From positions 1 through 33,304 of the forward strand of contig NZ_JALPRJ010000084.1 in NCBI RefSeq assembly GCF_030464885.1: 33,304 bases of DNA, read 5' to 3'. The notes under the pieces were generated by a model that worked only from the letters and a program-made list of their open reading frames with translations, had not been told where the DNA came from and did not search any database. This DNA comes from Caballeronia sp. SEWSISQ10-4 2 (GTDB taxonomy: Bacteria > Pseudomonadota > Gammaproteobacteria > Burkholderiales > Burkholderiaceae). Shown one piece after another: positions 8,791-17,089 of the stretch. Numbering within the stretch: the stretch's first letter is position 1; every line of letters begins with the position of its first letter. Position numbers and translations under genes: made by a program.

Positions 8791-9978
8791 TCAGGACAGC
8801 ACGCTGCGAAATGCCTGGGCAAGGTCGAGGATGAGATCGTCCGCATCTTCCAGGCCGATATGCAGCCGGATCACGGCTTCCTGCCCCTGCCAGTAGGTAT
8901 GGGACCGCAAGCGCCGCGGCGGTGCGATCAGCGCGAGGCTTTCATAACCGCCCCACGACGCACCGATGCTGAATAGCTGCAACGCGTCGACGAAAGCAGC
9001 GGCACGGCTGGTATCGGCATCGCGCAACGCGAACGAGACAAGTCCGTTCGCGCCGTGGAAATCGCGCGACCACAACGCGTGTCCGGGATCAGTGGCCAAT
9101 GCCGGATGAAATACGCGCGTGACCGGGCGCACGCGTTGCAGATAGGACGCGACGGCAAACGCGCCGCGCGCATGTTGCGCGAGGCGTACGGGCAACGTAC
9201 GGATACCGCGCAATGCGAGGTAAGCGTCGTCTGCGCTGATGCTCAGGCCCAGTGCGTCATGCGTCTCTTGCAAGCGCTGCCCGATTGCTGCATCGGCTGT
9301 GGATACCGCACCTTGCATCAGGTCAGAGTGACCGCCGAGATATTTGGTGACGGCCTGGACGGAGATATCGGCCCCTAGTGCCAGCGGCTGATAGAGCAAA
9401 CCCGCGCCCCATGTGTTGTCGGCCGCGAGCAAGACACCTTGCTCATGCGCGAAGTCGGCCAGCGCGGGGAGATCGACGATCTCATATAAGAACGAACTCG
9501 GCGACTCTACATAGATCAACCGCGTGTTGGCCTGAAGCAGCTTATGCGGCAAACCATCCGCTGCGCTGAAGTAGCTGAAGGCAACGCCCAGGCGCGTAAG
9601 CAACGGTTCAATCCGTTCGCGCACGGGTCCATAAACGCCGTCGTGCACGAGCACATGATCGCCAGGCGACAACAAACCCATAAACACCAGCGAGATTGCC
9701 GACAGACCGGAAGGCGCGAGCAGGACATCGCGCGCACCTTCCAGCTCACCGATAGCCGCTTCCAGCGCCCGGTGCGTTTGCGTTCCATGCCGTCCGTAGG
9801 TGCTGACTGCCTCACCGGCCTCGCGCCGTTTATGCAGCGCTGCGTGGCTCGACGTGCTCTCGAAACGCACCGTGCTCGTGCGCTCGACCGGTACGTTGAC
9901 AGGCGCTGAGCCATCGCTGAACAGGGGTGCGCCGGCACGTATCAGGCGCGTGGATTTGCGCAGCGGCGGCGGACTCAT
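8791..9978 (-). CDS. metC: Cystathionine beta-lyase type PLP enzyme
   Basis: A 395-residue Cys/Met-metabolism PLP enzyme. Visible features are YGRHGTQTH (Tyr61, Arg63, phosphate contact from the neighbouring subunit), Asp187 in AADNTWGAG, the PLP lysine Lys212 in AVTKYLGGHSD, and the MetC-type SIGASWGGYESL and RLHIGLED near the C-terminus. Family members cleave C-S bonds of cystathionine or cystine, giving pyruvate, ammonia and a thiol or persulfide. Its ATG overlaps the stop of the dioxygenase-like gene (ATGA), so the two are translationally coupled. Between a thiol dioxygenase and a rhodanese it more likely degrades a sulfur amino acid than serves methionine synthesis. That is inferred. Confidence 0.88.
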   Translation of the reverse strand: MSPPPLRKSTRLIRAGAPLFSDGSAPVNVPVERTSTVRFESTSSHAALHKRREAGEAVSTYGRHGTQTHRALEAAIGELEGARDVLLAPSGLSAISLVFMGLLSPGDHVLVHDGVYGPVRERIEPLLTRLGVAFSYFSAADGLPHKLLQANTRLIYVESPSSFLYEIVDLPALADFAHEQGVLLAADNTWGAGLLYQPLALGADISVQAVTKYLGGHSDLMQGAVSTADAAIGQRLQETHDALGLSISADDAYLALRGIRTLPVRLAQHARGAFAVASYLQRVRPVTRVFHPALATDPGHALWSRDFHGANGLVSFALRDADTSRAAAFVDALQLFSIGASWGGYESLALIAPPRRLRSHTYWQGQEAVIRLHIGLEDADDLILDLAQAFRSVLS

Positions 9979-10598
9979 CAGCCGACCGCCTGGGTGCCGC
10001 GCTGCATGTGGGTCGCGTTGTAGCGCACTACACGCCCCGTGTCGATTTCGTAACCGAGGCGGCCCGAGAGCGTTTCGAGCGGCCGTCCATAGAGATGGAA
10101 ATGCAACGTGGGTGCAGCGCCCGTCACGTGGATGCTGTGAATGTCGTCCGGCAAGAACGCGATCGGCGTACCCGGACGTACCACGACTTCACGCTCTATA
10201 TCGAGCGTAGCGCGTTCGGGGTCCGTGCCGTCATCGGTACGCTTGTAGACCCGATTCAGTTCCTCGCCCTCGAGCGCCGCGATGACCGCCCACGTATCGT
10301 GGTTATGCGGAATGGTGGTCTTGCCGGGCAGCAGCGAGTTCAGATACAACGCGAAACCGTCCTCGCCGGGATTCAGTCGGTATCGCGTCGACGTATCGCC
10401 GCTACCTGCTTGCGGCGGCGGGAAATCTCCGGCGGAAAACAACGCGGCGTCGCGCGCAACGAGTCCTTGCAAGCGCTCACTGATTGCGTCGAGCGCAGCG
10501 CGCGTCACGCCCTCTTTGGCAACAATATCGCGTACATCGTCAAGCAAAGCGGTGACGGCGGCCTGGCGTTCGCCAAGTTGATTCGAAGTGACGGTCAT
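9978..10598 (-). CDS. Cysteine dioxygenase-family thiol dioxygenase (cupin)
   Basis: A 206-residue cupin of the bacterial cysteine dioxygenase type, expected to use Fe(II) and O2 to oxidise a thiol to its sulfinate. The likely metal ligands are His98 and His100 (IPHNHDTWAV) and His154 (DDIHSIHVTG), followed by the LHFHLYG strand typical of the family. The ATG at 10598 is chosen because a longer reading to 10760 runs inside the ABC ATPase gene. It lies 22 bp after the ATPase gene and overlaps metC by four bases. Substrate could be cysteine or another small thiol such as 3-mercaptopropionate; the sequence alone does not decide. Confidence 0.82.
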   Translation of the reverse strand: MTVTSNQLGERQAAVTALLDDVRDIVAKEGVTRAALDAISERLQGLVARDAALFSAGDFPPPQAGSGDTSTRYRLNPGEDGFALYLNSLLPGKTTIPHNHDTWAVIAALEGEELNRVYKRTDDGTDPERATLDIEREVVVRPGTPIAFLPDDIHSIHVTGAAPTLHFHLYGRPLETLSGRLGYEIDTGRVVRYNATHMQRGTQAVG

Positions 10599-10620
10599 GG
10601 TGGAATCGGTTAGTAAAGAA

Positions 10621-11514
10621 TCAGGATGTGGCCAGAGCGAGCGCAGGGCTGCTTCGCGAGCGTTTGCGCGGTGCGCGCCGGTCATCGCCGCGTGCGCGTT
10701 GCAGGAACAGGCGCGTGCGTTCGTTCTCCGGTGCACCGAAAATCTGCGACGGCGCACCATGCTCGAGAATCACGCCGCCCTCCGTGAAAAACACTTCGTC
10801 GCTGACGTCCTCAGCAAAGCGCATTTCATGCGTAACCAGCACGCAGGTCTGGCCGTCGTCGACGAGTTCGCCAATCACCGTGAGCACTTCACCGACCGTT
10901 TCCGGGTCGAGCGCCGATGTCACTTCATCGAAGAGAATCAGGTCGGGACGCATGGCGAGTGTCCGGGCAATGGCGACGCGCTGCTGCTGGCCACCTGATA
11001 GTTCGCCGGGATACGCCTGGGCCTTGTCAGCCAGCCGCACCTTTGCCAGCAGCGCGTGTGCGTCGTGCTCGGCCTCGGCGCGGCTGCGGCCAAGCACGCT
11101 CATGGGCGCAATGGTCAGGTTGGCAAGCACGCTCAGGTGCGGGAACAGGTTGTACTGCTGGAACACAAAACCAATGCGTTTGCGCAACGCGATCTTCTGT
11201 GCGTCGGTGCGCTGCGCGCGGACATCGATTCCGTCGACCAGTACCTCGCCTTGTTGCGGAGCGACAAGACCGTTGATGACACGCAGCAAGGTCGATTTGC
11301 CCGAGCCCGATGGCCCGATGATGGAGACAGCTTCGCCGCGCCGCACACATAGATCGATGCCCTTGAGCACCGGCACCTCACCGTAAGAGAGGTGGACGTC
11401 GCGAAGCGAGACAAGCACGGGGTCCGTGTTCCCGGCCACACCCGGGCGTGTCAGCGCATGCGCGACCGGTGTCGTGTCCTGAAGCGGATCGAGCGCAAGT
11501 GCTAGTCGATTCAT
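10621..11514 (-). CDS. Polar amino-acid ABC transporter ATP-binding protein
   Basis: A 297-residue GlnQ/TcyC-type ATPase. Motifs are Walker A GPSGSGKS (67-74), Q-loop FVFQQYNLFPH (about 116-126), signature LSGGQ (172-176), Walker B LILFDE (192-197) with EVTSALDPE, and the H-loop LVTHEM. The N-terminal ~30 residues before the fold are unusual. The ATG at 11514 has GGGGAGG four bases upstream, a strong ribosome site, and replaces a longer reading to 11556. It is the first gene of the minus-strand sulfur operon. No permease is encoded on this strand; the partners are the divergent permeases at 12654-14193. Confidence 0.92.
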   Translation of the reverse strand: MNRLALALDPLQDTTPVAHALTRPGVAGNTDPVLVSLRDVHLSYGEVPVLKGIDLCVRRGEAVSIIGPSGSGKSTLLRVINGLVAPQQGEVLVDGIDVRAQRTDAQKIALRKRIGFVFQQYNLFPHLSVLANLTIAPMSVLGRSRAEAEHDAHALLAKVRLADKAQAYPGELSGGQQQRVAIARTLAMRPDLILFDEVTSALDPETVGEVLTVIGELVDDGQTCVLVTHEMRFAEDVSDEVFFTEGGVILEHGAPSQIFGAPENERTRLFLQRARGDDRRAPRKRSRSSPALALATS

Positions 11515-11714
11515 GCGGCCTCCCCAGGCGTTTTCAAGGGAGTTTTGTACGCACATTTCGAAAGAATCAACTCAGTCATCCGGGGTTCCTTCAAAAGCGC
11601 ACGAAAGCATGCAGGAGCGGAGATTCTAAGAACCGCGCGCCTTTTCGATAACCAAGCATTCGTCGAATCGATAGCAGCCGGTTTGCTAAAGATGCGTCAA
11701 GCGCTTGGTGCGCT

Positions 11715-11733
11715 TTATTCCAACCTTATTCCA
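11715..11733. promoter_or_regulatory. Candidate activator site: phased TTATTCCA direct repeats
   Basis: TTATTCCA occurs at 11715-11722 and again at 11726-11733, exactly 11 bp (one helical turn) apart, in the 313-bp divergent region 11515-11827. The repeats sit about 70-88 bp upstream of the predicted plus-strand start point, a usual place for a LysR-type activator such as CysB. The link to CysB is inferred. The rest of the divergent region shows no gene. Confidence 0.4.
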
Positions 11734-11767
11734 CTCGTTCGATGATTTGCTTAGCAGATTCTCTTCC

Positions 11768-11796
11768 TTGGCAATGCGCTGGCGCTTACCTATTCT
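11768..11796 (+). promoter_or_regulatory. Sigma70-like promoter of the binding-protein/permease operon
   Basis: TTGGCA (11768-11773), 17 bases, then TATTCT (11791-11796). Transcription would start near 11803, 25 bases before the ATG at 11828. This also argues against the longer upstream start at 11705. Confidence 0.6.
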
Positions 11797-11827
11797 CAAA
11801 TGCTCTTCTGCCGCTGTTCACCTCTCT

Positions 11828-12652
11828 ATGACTCTGACGAACCTCCGCCGCCTGCTGACGGTCGCCGTGCTGGCCGCGCCCTTCACTGCGCACGCCGACA
11901 CAACCCTCGACAAGATCAACTCCCGCCATGAAATCACGGTCGGCGTGATGATCGGCGGCAGTCCGTTCGGTTCGCTCGATCCCGCGACGCAACAACCCCG
12001 TGGCTTTAATGTCGATCTCGCCAACGAACTCGGCAAGCGCCTGGGCGCGAAGGTGCAACTGGTGTCCGTGTTGCCGTCCACGCGCGTCCAGTTCCTTCAA
12101 CAGGGCAAGGTCGACATCCTGATTGCGAACATGGAGTACAACGCCCAGCGCGGGGAAATCCTGGATCATGTCGCCACGCCGTATTACCGCGTGGGCGGCA
12201 CGGCAATCACGCTAAAAACCAGCGGCATTACGCGCTGGGAAGACCTGCGCGGCAAACCGGTGTGCATCTCGCAGGGCAGCAGCTATATCCGCCCGATAGT
12301 TGAGAGATACGGCGCGATCCCGCGGGCATTCCCAGGCTCGTCCCAGTCGCTGCTCGCGCTGCGCGGCGGGAGTTGCGTGGCTGCCGTTCATGACGCTGCA
12401 CCGCTGCTTTATCCACTTTTGCAGAGCGATCCCGAGTGGCGCGACTACCGTACCCTGCAACCTGAAATAGAACCCGCGCCGTCGGTGATCTGGGTGCGTC
12501 AGGGCGAACACGATACGGCCACGAAACTCGACACGCTCGTCCGCGATCTGCATCGCAACGGCTGGTTCATTGCGACAGAAGCGAAGAACGGCCTCAATCC
12601 GCCCTCGCCCGCGCTCGCCGAGTGGCATCGGCAATTGCCGGCGGAGAACTGA
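11828..12652 (+). CDS. Periplasmic amino-acid (family 3) binding protein, second copy
   Basis: A 274-residue binding protein with signal peptide MTLTNLRRLLTVAVLAAPFT-AHA, clearly paralogous to the protein at 6302-7123. The two share TLDKI/TLDRI, GSLDP, RVQFLQQGKVD, LRGKPVC, LLALRGG and PSVIWVR, and both carry Cys146 and Cys183. The conserved cysteines suggest a periplasmic disulfide. No clear Shine-Dalgarno sequence precedes the ATG; the start is set by the promoter and the signal peptide. It is first in an operon with two permeases, the next ATG following one base after its stop codon. A cystine or sulfur amino-acid ligand is inferred from context. Confidence 0.88.
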   Translation: MTLTNLRRLLTVAVLAAPFTAHADTTLDKINSRHEITVGVMIGGSPFGSLDPATQQPRGFNVDLANELGKRLGAKVQLVSVLPSTRVQFLQQGKVDILIANMEYNAQRGEILDHVATPYYRVGGTAITLKTSGITRWEDLRGKPVCISQGSSYIRPIVERYGAIPRAFPGSSQSLLALRGGSCVAAVHDAAPLLYPLLQSDPEWRDYRTLQPEIEPAPSVIWVRQGEHDTATKLDTLVRDLHRNGWFIATEAKNGLNPPSPALAEWHRQLPAEN

Positions 12653-12653
12653 G

Positions 12654-13397
12654 ATGGACGCGCTGCTGCATGGCTTCATCACGGCGACAGCACGTCTCGG
12701 GCTCGACTATCGCTTCCTGCTTGACGACTACGAACGCGTACCGTTCGTGCAGGGTCTGGGCGTGAGCATCGAGATCATTGTTTCGACCATGACAGCCAGC
12801 GCCATTGCAGGACTCGTGCTGCTGCTCGCATTACGCGGCCGTAGCCAGCTGGTCGCCGGGCTGGCGCGCGGGTTCATTGAAGTCACCCGCAATACACCCA
12901 CGCTGGTGCAGCTCTACTGCGCTTTTCTCGTTCTGAACATGCTGATCACGCAATGGCTGCGTGCTCGCGGTGCCGACAACCCGTTCAAGCCGTTCTTCTG
13001 GGTCGTGCTCGTCTTGTCGCTGCACAAGGCGGCATTTCACGCCGAAGCGTTGCGTGCCGGATTCGACGCACTGCCTTCGCAAACGCTCGAGGGCGCGGCT
13101 TCGCTCGGGTTCAGCCGGGCAACGCGTTTCTGGCGCATTGAACTGCCGCTCGCGCTGCGCGCGGCCCTCCCCGCGCTGGTCAACAACATGGTGGAACTGG
13201 TGAAGGCGTCGGCGGTGGCATCGGCAATCGCGGTCGGCGACGTCACCTACCAGTCCATCATGATCTGGACCCAACGCGACAACGTGCTCGCGTTGATGCT
13301 GCTGATTCTCGCGTTCTTCGGTGTGCTCACCTGGCTGGTCACGCTGGCCGGCCGCTGGCTCGAACGTCGTTACAGGATCCCCGGCTATGGCTACTGA
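12654..13397 (+). CDS. Amino-acid ABC transporter permease (His/Glu/cystine type), subunit 1
   Basis: A 247-residue inner-membrane permease of the HisM/GlnP family. The family signature region GLGVSIEIIVSTMTASAIAG opens the transmembrane domain, followed by FIEVTRNTPTLVQLY and the EAA loop EGAASLGFSRATRFWRIELP that docks on the ATPase. About five hydrophobic segments are visible. The ATG follows the binding-protein stop by one base. The stop lies 11 bases inside the next permease gene. It presumably forms a heterodimer with the next protein and uses the ATPase encoded at 10621-11514. Confidence 0.9.
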   Translation: MDALLHGFITATARLGLDYRFLLDDYERVPFVQGLGVSIEIIVSTMTASAIAGLVLLLALRGRSQLVAGLARGFIEVTRNTPTLVQLYCAFLVLNMLITQWLRARGADNPFKPFFWVVLVLSLHKAAFHAEALRAGFDALPSQTLEGAASLGFSRATRFWRIELPLALRAALPALVNNMVELVKASAVASAIAVGDVTYQSIMIWTQRDNVLALMLLILAFFGVLTWLVTLAGRWLERRYRIPGYGY

Positions 13398-14193
13398 TTC
13401 CGCTGCCGCCGCAGGCAAGTTCGCTGTCACGCGTTTGCCGCCTGGTGTTTATGGTGTGCTCGGCGTGCTCGCGACGGGTGCGTTATTGTGGTCGCTTGCA
13501 CCCGAAGCTGGCTCTCGCGGCGAGACGCTCGCGCGTTTTGTCGAATGGACGCCGGCATTGGCCCACGGCTTTGCGATGAATGTGCTCATCAGCATCGGCG
13601 CGATTTTCATAGGCACGGTGATCGGGCTGCTCGCGGGCGCACTCGCGATGTCGACATCTCTCGCAGGGCGGCTGGCGCGACTGTGGATCGTCGCGTTTCG
13701 CAATGCGCCGTGGCTCGTGCTGATTTACTTCACCACCTACGTTTTCCCCTTCGAGATCCACGCGTTCGGTGCCGCCGTACCGTTTCCCGACTGGCTGAAA
13801 GTGACACTTGGTCTCGCGCTGCCGGCCAGCGCAAACATCGCGGAAGTGTTCCGCGGCGCGGTAGCATCCATCCCGTCCGCGCAATGGGAAGCGGCGGCTT
13901 CACTGGCGTTTTCGCGCTGGCAGATCCTCGGGAAAATAGTCGTGCCGCAATGCGTGCGCCGCATGTTGCCGCCGTGGATGAACGTGTACGCCATCATCAC
14001 CATGGGCACCGCGCTGTCTTCTCTGGTCGGCATCCACGATCTGCTCGACACCGCTCAGATCGCCAGCAGCACCGTCGCACGCAGCAGCTTTACAGTACTG
14101 ACCTACGTCGCGACGCTGGTGATCTTCTTTGCCTACTGTTACCCGATTTCATGGCTTACACGCTCACTGGAGAAGCGCCTGAGAACGGCGTAG
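13387..14193 (+). CDS. Amino-acid ABC transporter permease, subunit 2
   Basis: A 268-residue permease of the same family. It has an N-terminal hydrophobic segment (YGVLGVLATGALLWSLA), then FAMNVLISIGAIFIGTVIGLL, FRNAPWLVLIYF and the EAA loop EAAASLAFSRWQILGKIVVP. It overlaps the preceding permease by 11 bases, so translation is probably coupled and the pair forms a heterodimeric channel. A GC-rich inverted repeat follows the stop codon, and tauA begins 145 bp later in the same direction. Confidence 0.9.
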   Translation: MATDSAAAAGKFAVTRLPPGVYGVLGVLATGALLWSLAPEAGSRGETLARFVEWTPALAHGFAMNVLISIGAIFIGTVIGLLAGALAMSTSLAGRLARLWIVAFRNAPWLVLIYFTTYVFPFEIHAFGAAVPFPDWLKVTLGLALPASANIAEVFRGAVASIPSAQWEAAASLAFSRWQILGKIVVPQCVRRMLPPWMNVYAIITMGTALSSLVGIHDLLDTAQIASSTVARSSFTVLTYVATLVIFFAYCYPISWLTRSLEKRLRTA

Positions 14194-14207
14194 GCGTGAG
14201 CTCGACT

Positions 14208-14230
14208 GCTTCAAACGCCGCGTTTAAAGC
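14208..14230 (+). promoter_or_regulatory. Inverted repeat between the permease and tauA
   Basis: Arms GCTTCAAACG (14208-14217) and CGTTTAAAGC (14221-14230) pair with one mismatch around a 3-base centre. No T-run follows, so it could be a weak or Rho-assisted terminator, or an operator ahead of tauABC. TATAGT at 14293-14298 is a possible -10 for tauA without a convincing -35. Confidence 0.35.
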
Positions 14231-14338
14231 AACGCTCCAGCCACGTCATTTGCAATGCACGAATGCTTCTAACCGCCTGAGCGCGGATTGCTTATAGTCG
14301 GAACCCTTTCACAAAACACACTTGAACCGGGGCTTCCG

Positions 14339-15358
14339 ATGAAACGCTTCTTCTCCTCTTTGCGCGCGCCCGCCGGCGTCGCACTCCTCGCCGTGGCCGC
14401 AAGCGCCGCTCACGCACAGTCGCGTGAAGTCGTGATCGGTTACCAGGACATGGTCGTACCGTGGCGCTACGCGCAGGTGAGCGGCGCGGTCGAAAAAGCG
14501 ACTGGCTACAAGGTGACTTATCGCAAGCTTGGCAGCGGTGCCGACGTGATCCGTGCGCTGGCATCCGGGTCGATTCAACTCGGCGAAGCCGGCTCCAGCC
14601 CGATCGCGGCCGGCCTCTCGCAAGGCGTGGACATCTCCTTGTTCTGGATCCTCGACAACATCAACGACGCCGAAGCGCTCGTTGCCCGCGACGGCTCGGG
14701 TGTGACGAAGCTAAGCGATCTCAAGGGCAAGAAGATCGGCTTGCCGTTCGTCTCGACCTCCCACTTCCATGCGCTCGTCGCGCTGGAACATGCCGGCGTC
14801 GATCCGTCGACGGTGAAGATCCTGAACCTGCGGCCACCCGAAGTGGCCGCGGCGTGGGAACGTGGCGATATCGACGCCACCTATATCTGGGACCCGGTGC
14901 TGGCGAAGGTCAAGAAGAACGGCAAGGTGCTGATCACATCGGGTGAAGTCGCGAAGGAAACCGGCAAGGCCACCTTCGACGGTTTCGCTGTCAGCCGTAA
15001 GTTTGCCCAGGATAACGGCGCGTTCGTGGCGGGCCTCGTCAAGGTGCTCGCCGCCACCGACGCGCAGTATCGCGACAACAAATCTGCATGGACAGCCGGG
15101 TCGAAGGAAGTCGAAGGCGTGGCGAAGGAATCGGGCGCGACTGCCGCGGACGTGCCCGCGAGCCTCGCGCTTTATGCCTTTCCGACGCTCGCAGAACAGG
15201 CCTCACCGGCCTGGCTTGGTGGCGGCGCTCAGTCGGGTGCGGCGAAATCGCTGGCAGCCACAGCAGCGTTCCTAAAAGCCCAGGGCACGATCCAGAACGT
15301 GCTGCCCGATTATTCGGTGGGCGTCGATCCACGCTTCATACAGCAAGCCTCGCGATGA
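14339..15358 (+). CDS. tauA: Taurine ABC transporter substrate-binding protein
   Basis: A 339-residue periplasmic protein with signal peptide MKRFFSSLRAPAGVALLAVAASAAHA. The mature start VVIGYQDMVVPWRYAQ and the blocks RALASGSIQLGEAGSSPIAAGLSQGV, LKGKKIGLPFVSTSHFHAL and PPEVAAAWERGDIDATYIWDP follow E. coli TauA closely. It binds taurine or a similar aliphatic sulfonate. The ATG at 14339 is chosen because it opens the signal peptide. The stop overlaps the ATG of tauB (ATGA). It heads a tauABC set with no taurine dioxygenase gene behind it. Confidence 0.88.
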   Translation: MKRFFSSLRAPAGVALLAVAASAAHAQSREVVIGYQDMVVPWRYAQVSGAVEKATGYKVTYRKLGSGADVIRALASGSIQLGEAGSSPIAAGLSQGVDISLFWILDNINDAEALVARDGSGVTKLSDLKGKKIGLPFVSTSHFHALVALEHAGVDPSTVKILNLRPPEVAAAWERGDIDATYIWDPVLAKVKKNGKVLITSGEVAKETGKATFDGFAVSRKFAQDNGAFVAGLVKVLAATDAQYRDNKSAWTAGSKEVEGVAKESGATAADVPASLALYAFPTLAEQASPAWLGGGAQSGAAKSLAATAAFLKAQGTIQNVLPDYSVGVDPRFIQQASR

Positions 15359-16146
15359 GCACACTGGATATTCGCGGCCTCGGCGTGACCTATGAGGGCG
15401 CAACGACCGCCGCGCTGGAAGGCGTCGATTTGCAGATCGACAGCGGCGAGTTCGTCGTCGCACTCGGCGCCTCCGGATGCGGCAAGACGACGTTGCTGAA
15501 CTGTCTCGCAGGCTTCATCGACCCGACGGCCGGCGAGGCGCGTCTGAACGATGAACCAATCGTCGGACCCGGCGCCGAACGCGGCGTCGTATTTCAGAAA
15601 TATGCGCTGATGCCATGGCTCGATGTGATCGACAACGTCGCGCTCGGACTTCGTTTCCAGGGTGTCGCGCGAGCAAGGCGTCGTGAGATCGCGCGCGAAA
15701 CACTGGCTTTGGTGGGACTGGAAAAGCACGCCAACGCGCGGGTCTATGCGCTTTCGGGAGGCATGCAGCAGCGCGTGGGTATCGCGCGGGCGCTCGCGAG
15801 CGATCCACAGGTTCTGCTGATGGATGAACCGATGGGCGCACTGGACGCACTCACTCGCGAGACCATGCAGGAACTCGTACTCGATGTCTGGGGCAGGACC
15901 CGCAAGACCATCTTCTTCATCACGCATAGCGTGGAAGAAGCGTTGTTCCTCGCGACGCGGCTGGTCCTGATGACGCCCGGCCCTGGCCGGATTGCGGAAA
16001 GCCACGCGTTGCCGTTCGCGCGGCAGTTTCTCGAATCGCGCGATGCGCGGGCGGTGAAGTCATCGCCTGCGTTTATCGAATGGCGCGAGCGGCTCGTCCG
16101 GCGACTGCATGGCGGATCACACGCTGCGCGGCAGGAGGTGCTTTGA
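15355..16146 (+). CDS. tauB: Taurine ABC transporter ATP-binding protein
   Basis: A 263-residue ATPase. Motifs are Walker A GASGCGKT (38-45), Q-loop VVFQKYALMPW (about 78-88), signature LSGGM (133-137), Walker B VLLMDE (153-158), D-loop GALDA and His191 in ITHSVEEA. VFQKYALMPW and MDEPMGALDA are typical of TauB. The start overlaps the tauA stop by four bases and the stop shares one base with the tauC start (TGATG), so the three are tightly coupled. Confidence 0.9.
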   Translation: MSTLDIRGLGVTYEGATTAALEGVDLQIDSGEFVVALGASGCGKTTLLNCLAGFIDPTAGEARLNDEPIVGPGAERGVVFQKYALMPWLDVIDNVALGLRFQGVARARRREIARETLALVGLEKHANARVYALSGGMQQRVGIARALASDPQVLLMDEPMGALDALTRETMQELVLDVWGRTRKTIFFITHSVEEALFLATRLVLMTPGPGRIAESHALPFARQFLESRDARAVKSSPAFIEWRERLVRRLHGGSHAARQEVL

Positions 16147-16997
16147 TGAGTTCGATCGACTCGCTGCCGTCCGCTGCTGCCGTGTCTCAACCCAAGCGTC
16201 GTCGCAAACCGCGGCGCGGACTGCCGGGTGAAGGTCCTACCGTTGCGTTGAGCGTAGTGTCGGTGGCAACGATCGCCGCGCTATGGTGGGCGGCGACATT
16301 TTTCCATTGGGTGCCACCGCTATTTCTGCCCTCGCCGCAAGCGGTGTGGAGCGCGTTCATCGACGCACGGAATGGCCGTATTCAAGGTGGTCTGCCGCTG
16401 TCCGAACATTTTCTGTGGAGCGCCATTCGCGTGTTTGGCGCGTTCGCCCTGGCAAGCTTGACGGCTGTGCCCGTCGGCATCCTGATGGGGGTAAGCCGGA
16501 TCGCGCGTGGCCTGCTTGATCCGCCGCTGGAATTTTATCGGCCGCTGCCGCCGCTCGCGTATTTACCGCTGGTCGTGATCTGGTTCGGTATCGATGAAAC
16601 CGCGAAGCTGATTGTGATCTATCTCGCGTGCTTCGCGCCTATCGCGATGGCGGCAAGGGCAGGCGCCCGGAGCGCTACCGCGGAGCAGGTCAACGCCGCG
16701 TATTCGCTGGGCGGGAGCTTCGCGCAGGTCGTGCGTTTCGTCGTGATGCCGGCCGCGTTGCCCGAGATCCTGACCGGCTTGCGGATCGCTATCGGCTTTG
16801 GCTGGACCACGCTGGTCGCGGCCGAAATGGTGGCGGCGACGGCGGGACTCGGGCAGATGGTGCTGAACGCATCGAGCTTCTTGCGCACCGACGTCGTGGT
16901 GATGGGGATTGTGTTGATCGGTTTGATCGCGTGGACCTTCGATCTTGGTATGCGTGCGGTGGAGCGACGGTTGGTGCCTTGGCGCGGGAAGATTTGA
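16146..16997 (+). CDS. tauC: Taurine ABC transporter permease
   Basis: A 283-residue inner-membrane permease. A basic cytoplasmic N-terminus (PKRRRKPRRG) leads into the first helix (VALSVVSVATIAALWWAATF). Family blocks are LPSPQAVW, YRPLPPLAYLPLVVIWFGIDETAK and the EAA-like NAAYSLGGSFAQVVRFVVMPAALPEIL, then GLRIAIGFGWTTLVAAEMVAA. These match TauC well. It closes the tauABC set; downstream is a toxin-antitoxin pair instead of tauD, so the desulfonating enzyme must be elsewhere or of another type. Confidence 0.9.
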   Translation: MSSIDSLPSAAAVSQPKRRRKPRRGLPGEGPTVALSVVSVATIAALWWAATFFHWVPPLFLPSPQAVWSAFIDARNGRIQGGLPLSEHFLWSAIRVFGAFALASLTAVPVGILMGVSRIARGLLDPPLEFYRPLPPLAYLPLVVIWFGIDETAKLIVIYLACFAPIAMAARAGARSATAEQVNAAYSLGGSFAQVVRFVVMPAALPEILTGLRIAIGFGWTTLVAAEMVAATAGLGQMVLNASSFLRTDVVVMGIVLIGLIAWTFDLGMRAVERRLVPWRGKI

Positions 16998-17053
16998 GAA
17001 GCGTTTATTTTGTGAAAATCAGGTTGCCTTGCGCTCAACCCGGAAAAGCACGA

Positions 17054-17079
17054 CCATGCATAGCAATTGCGATGCATGG
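17054..17079. promoter_or_regulatory. 26-bp palindrome, probable toxin-antitoxin operator
   Basis: Arms around a centre at 17066/17067 pair at 12 of 13 positions, reading CCATGCATAGCAA on the left and TTGCGATGCATGG on the right. It ends ten bases before the antitoxin ATG and its right arm overlaps the GGAG ribosome site (17078-17081). Ribbon-helix-helix antitoxins usually bind such sites and repress their own operon. Confidence 0.6.
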
Positions 17080-17089
17080 AGCGTGAATC

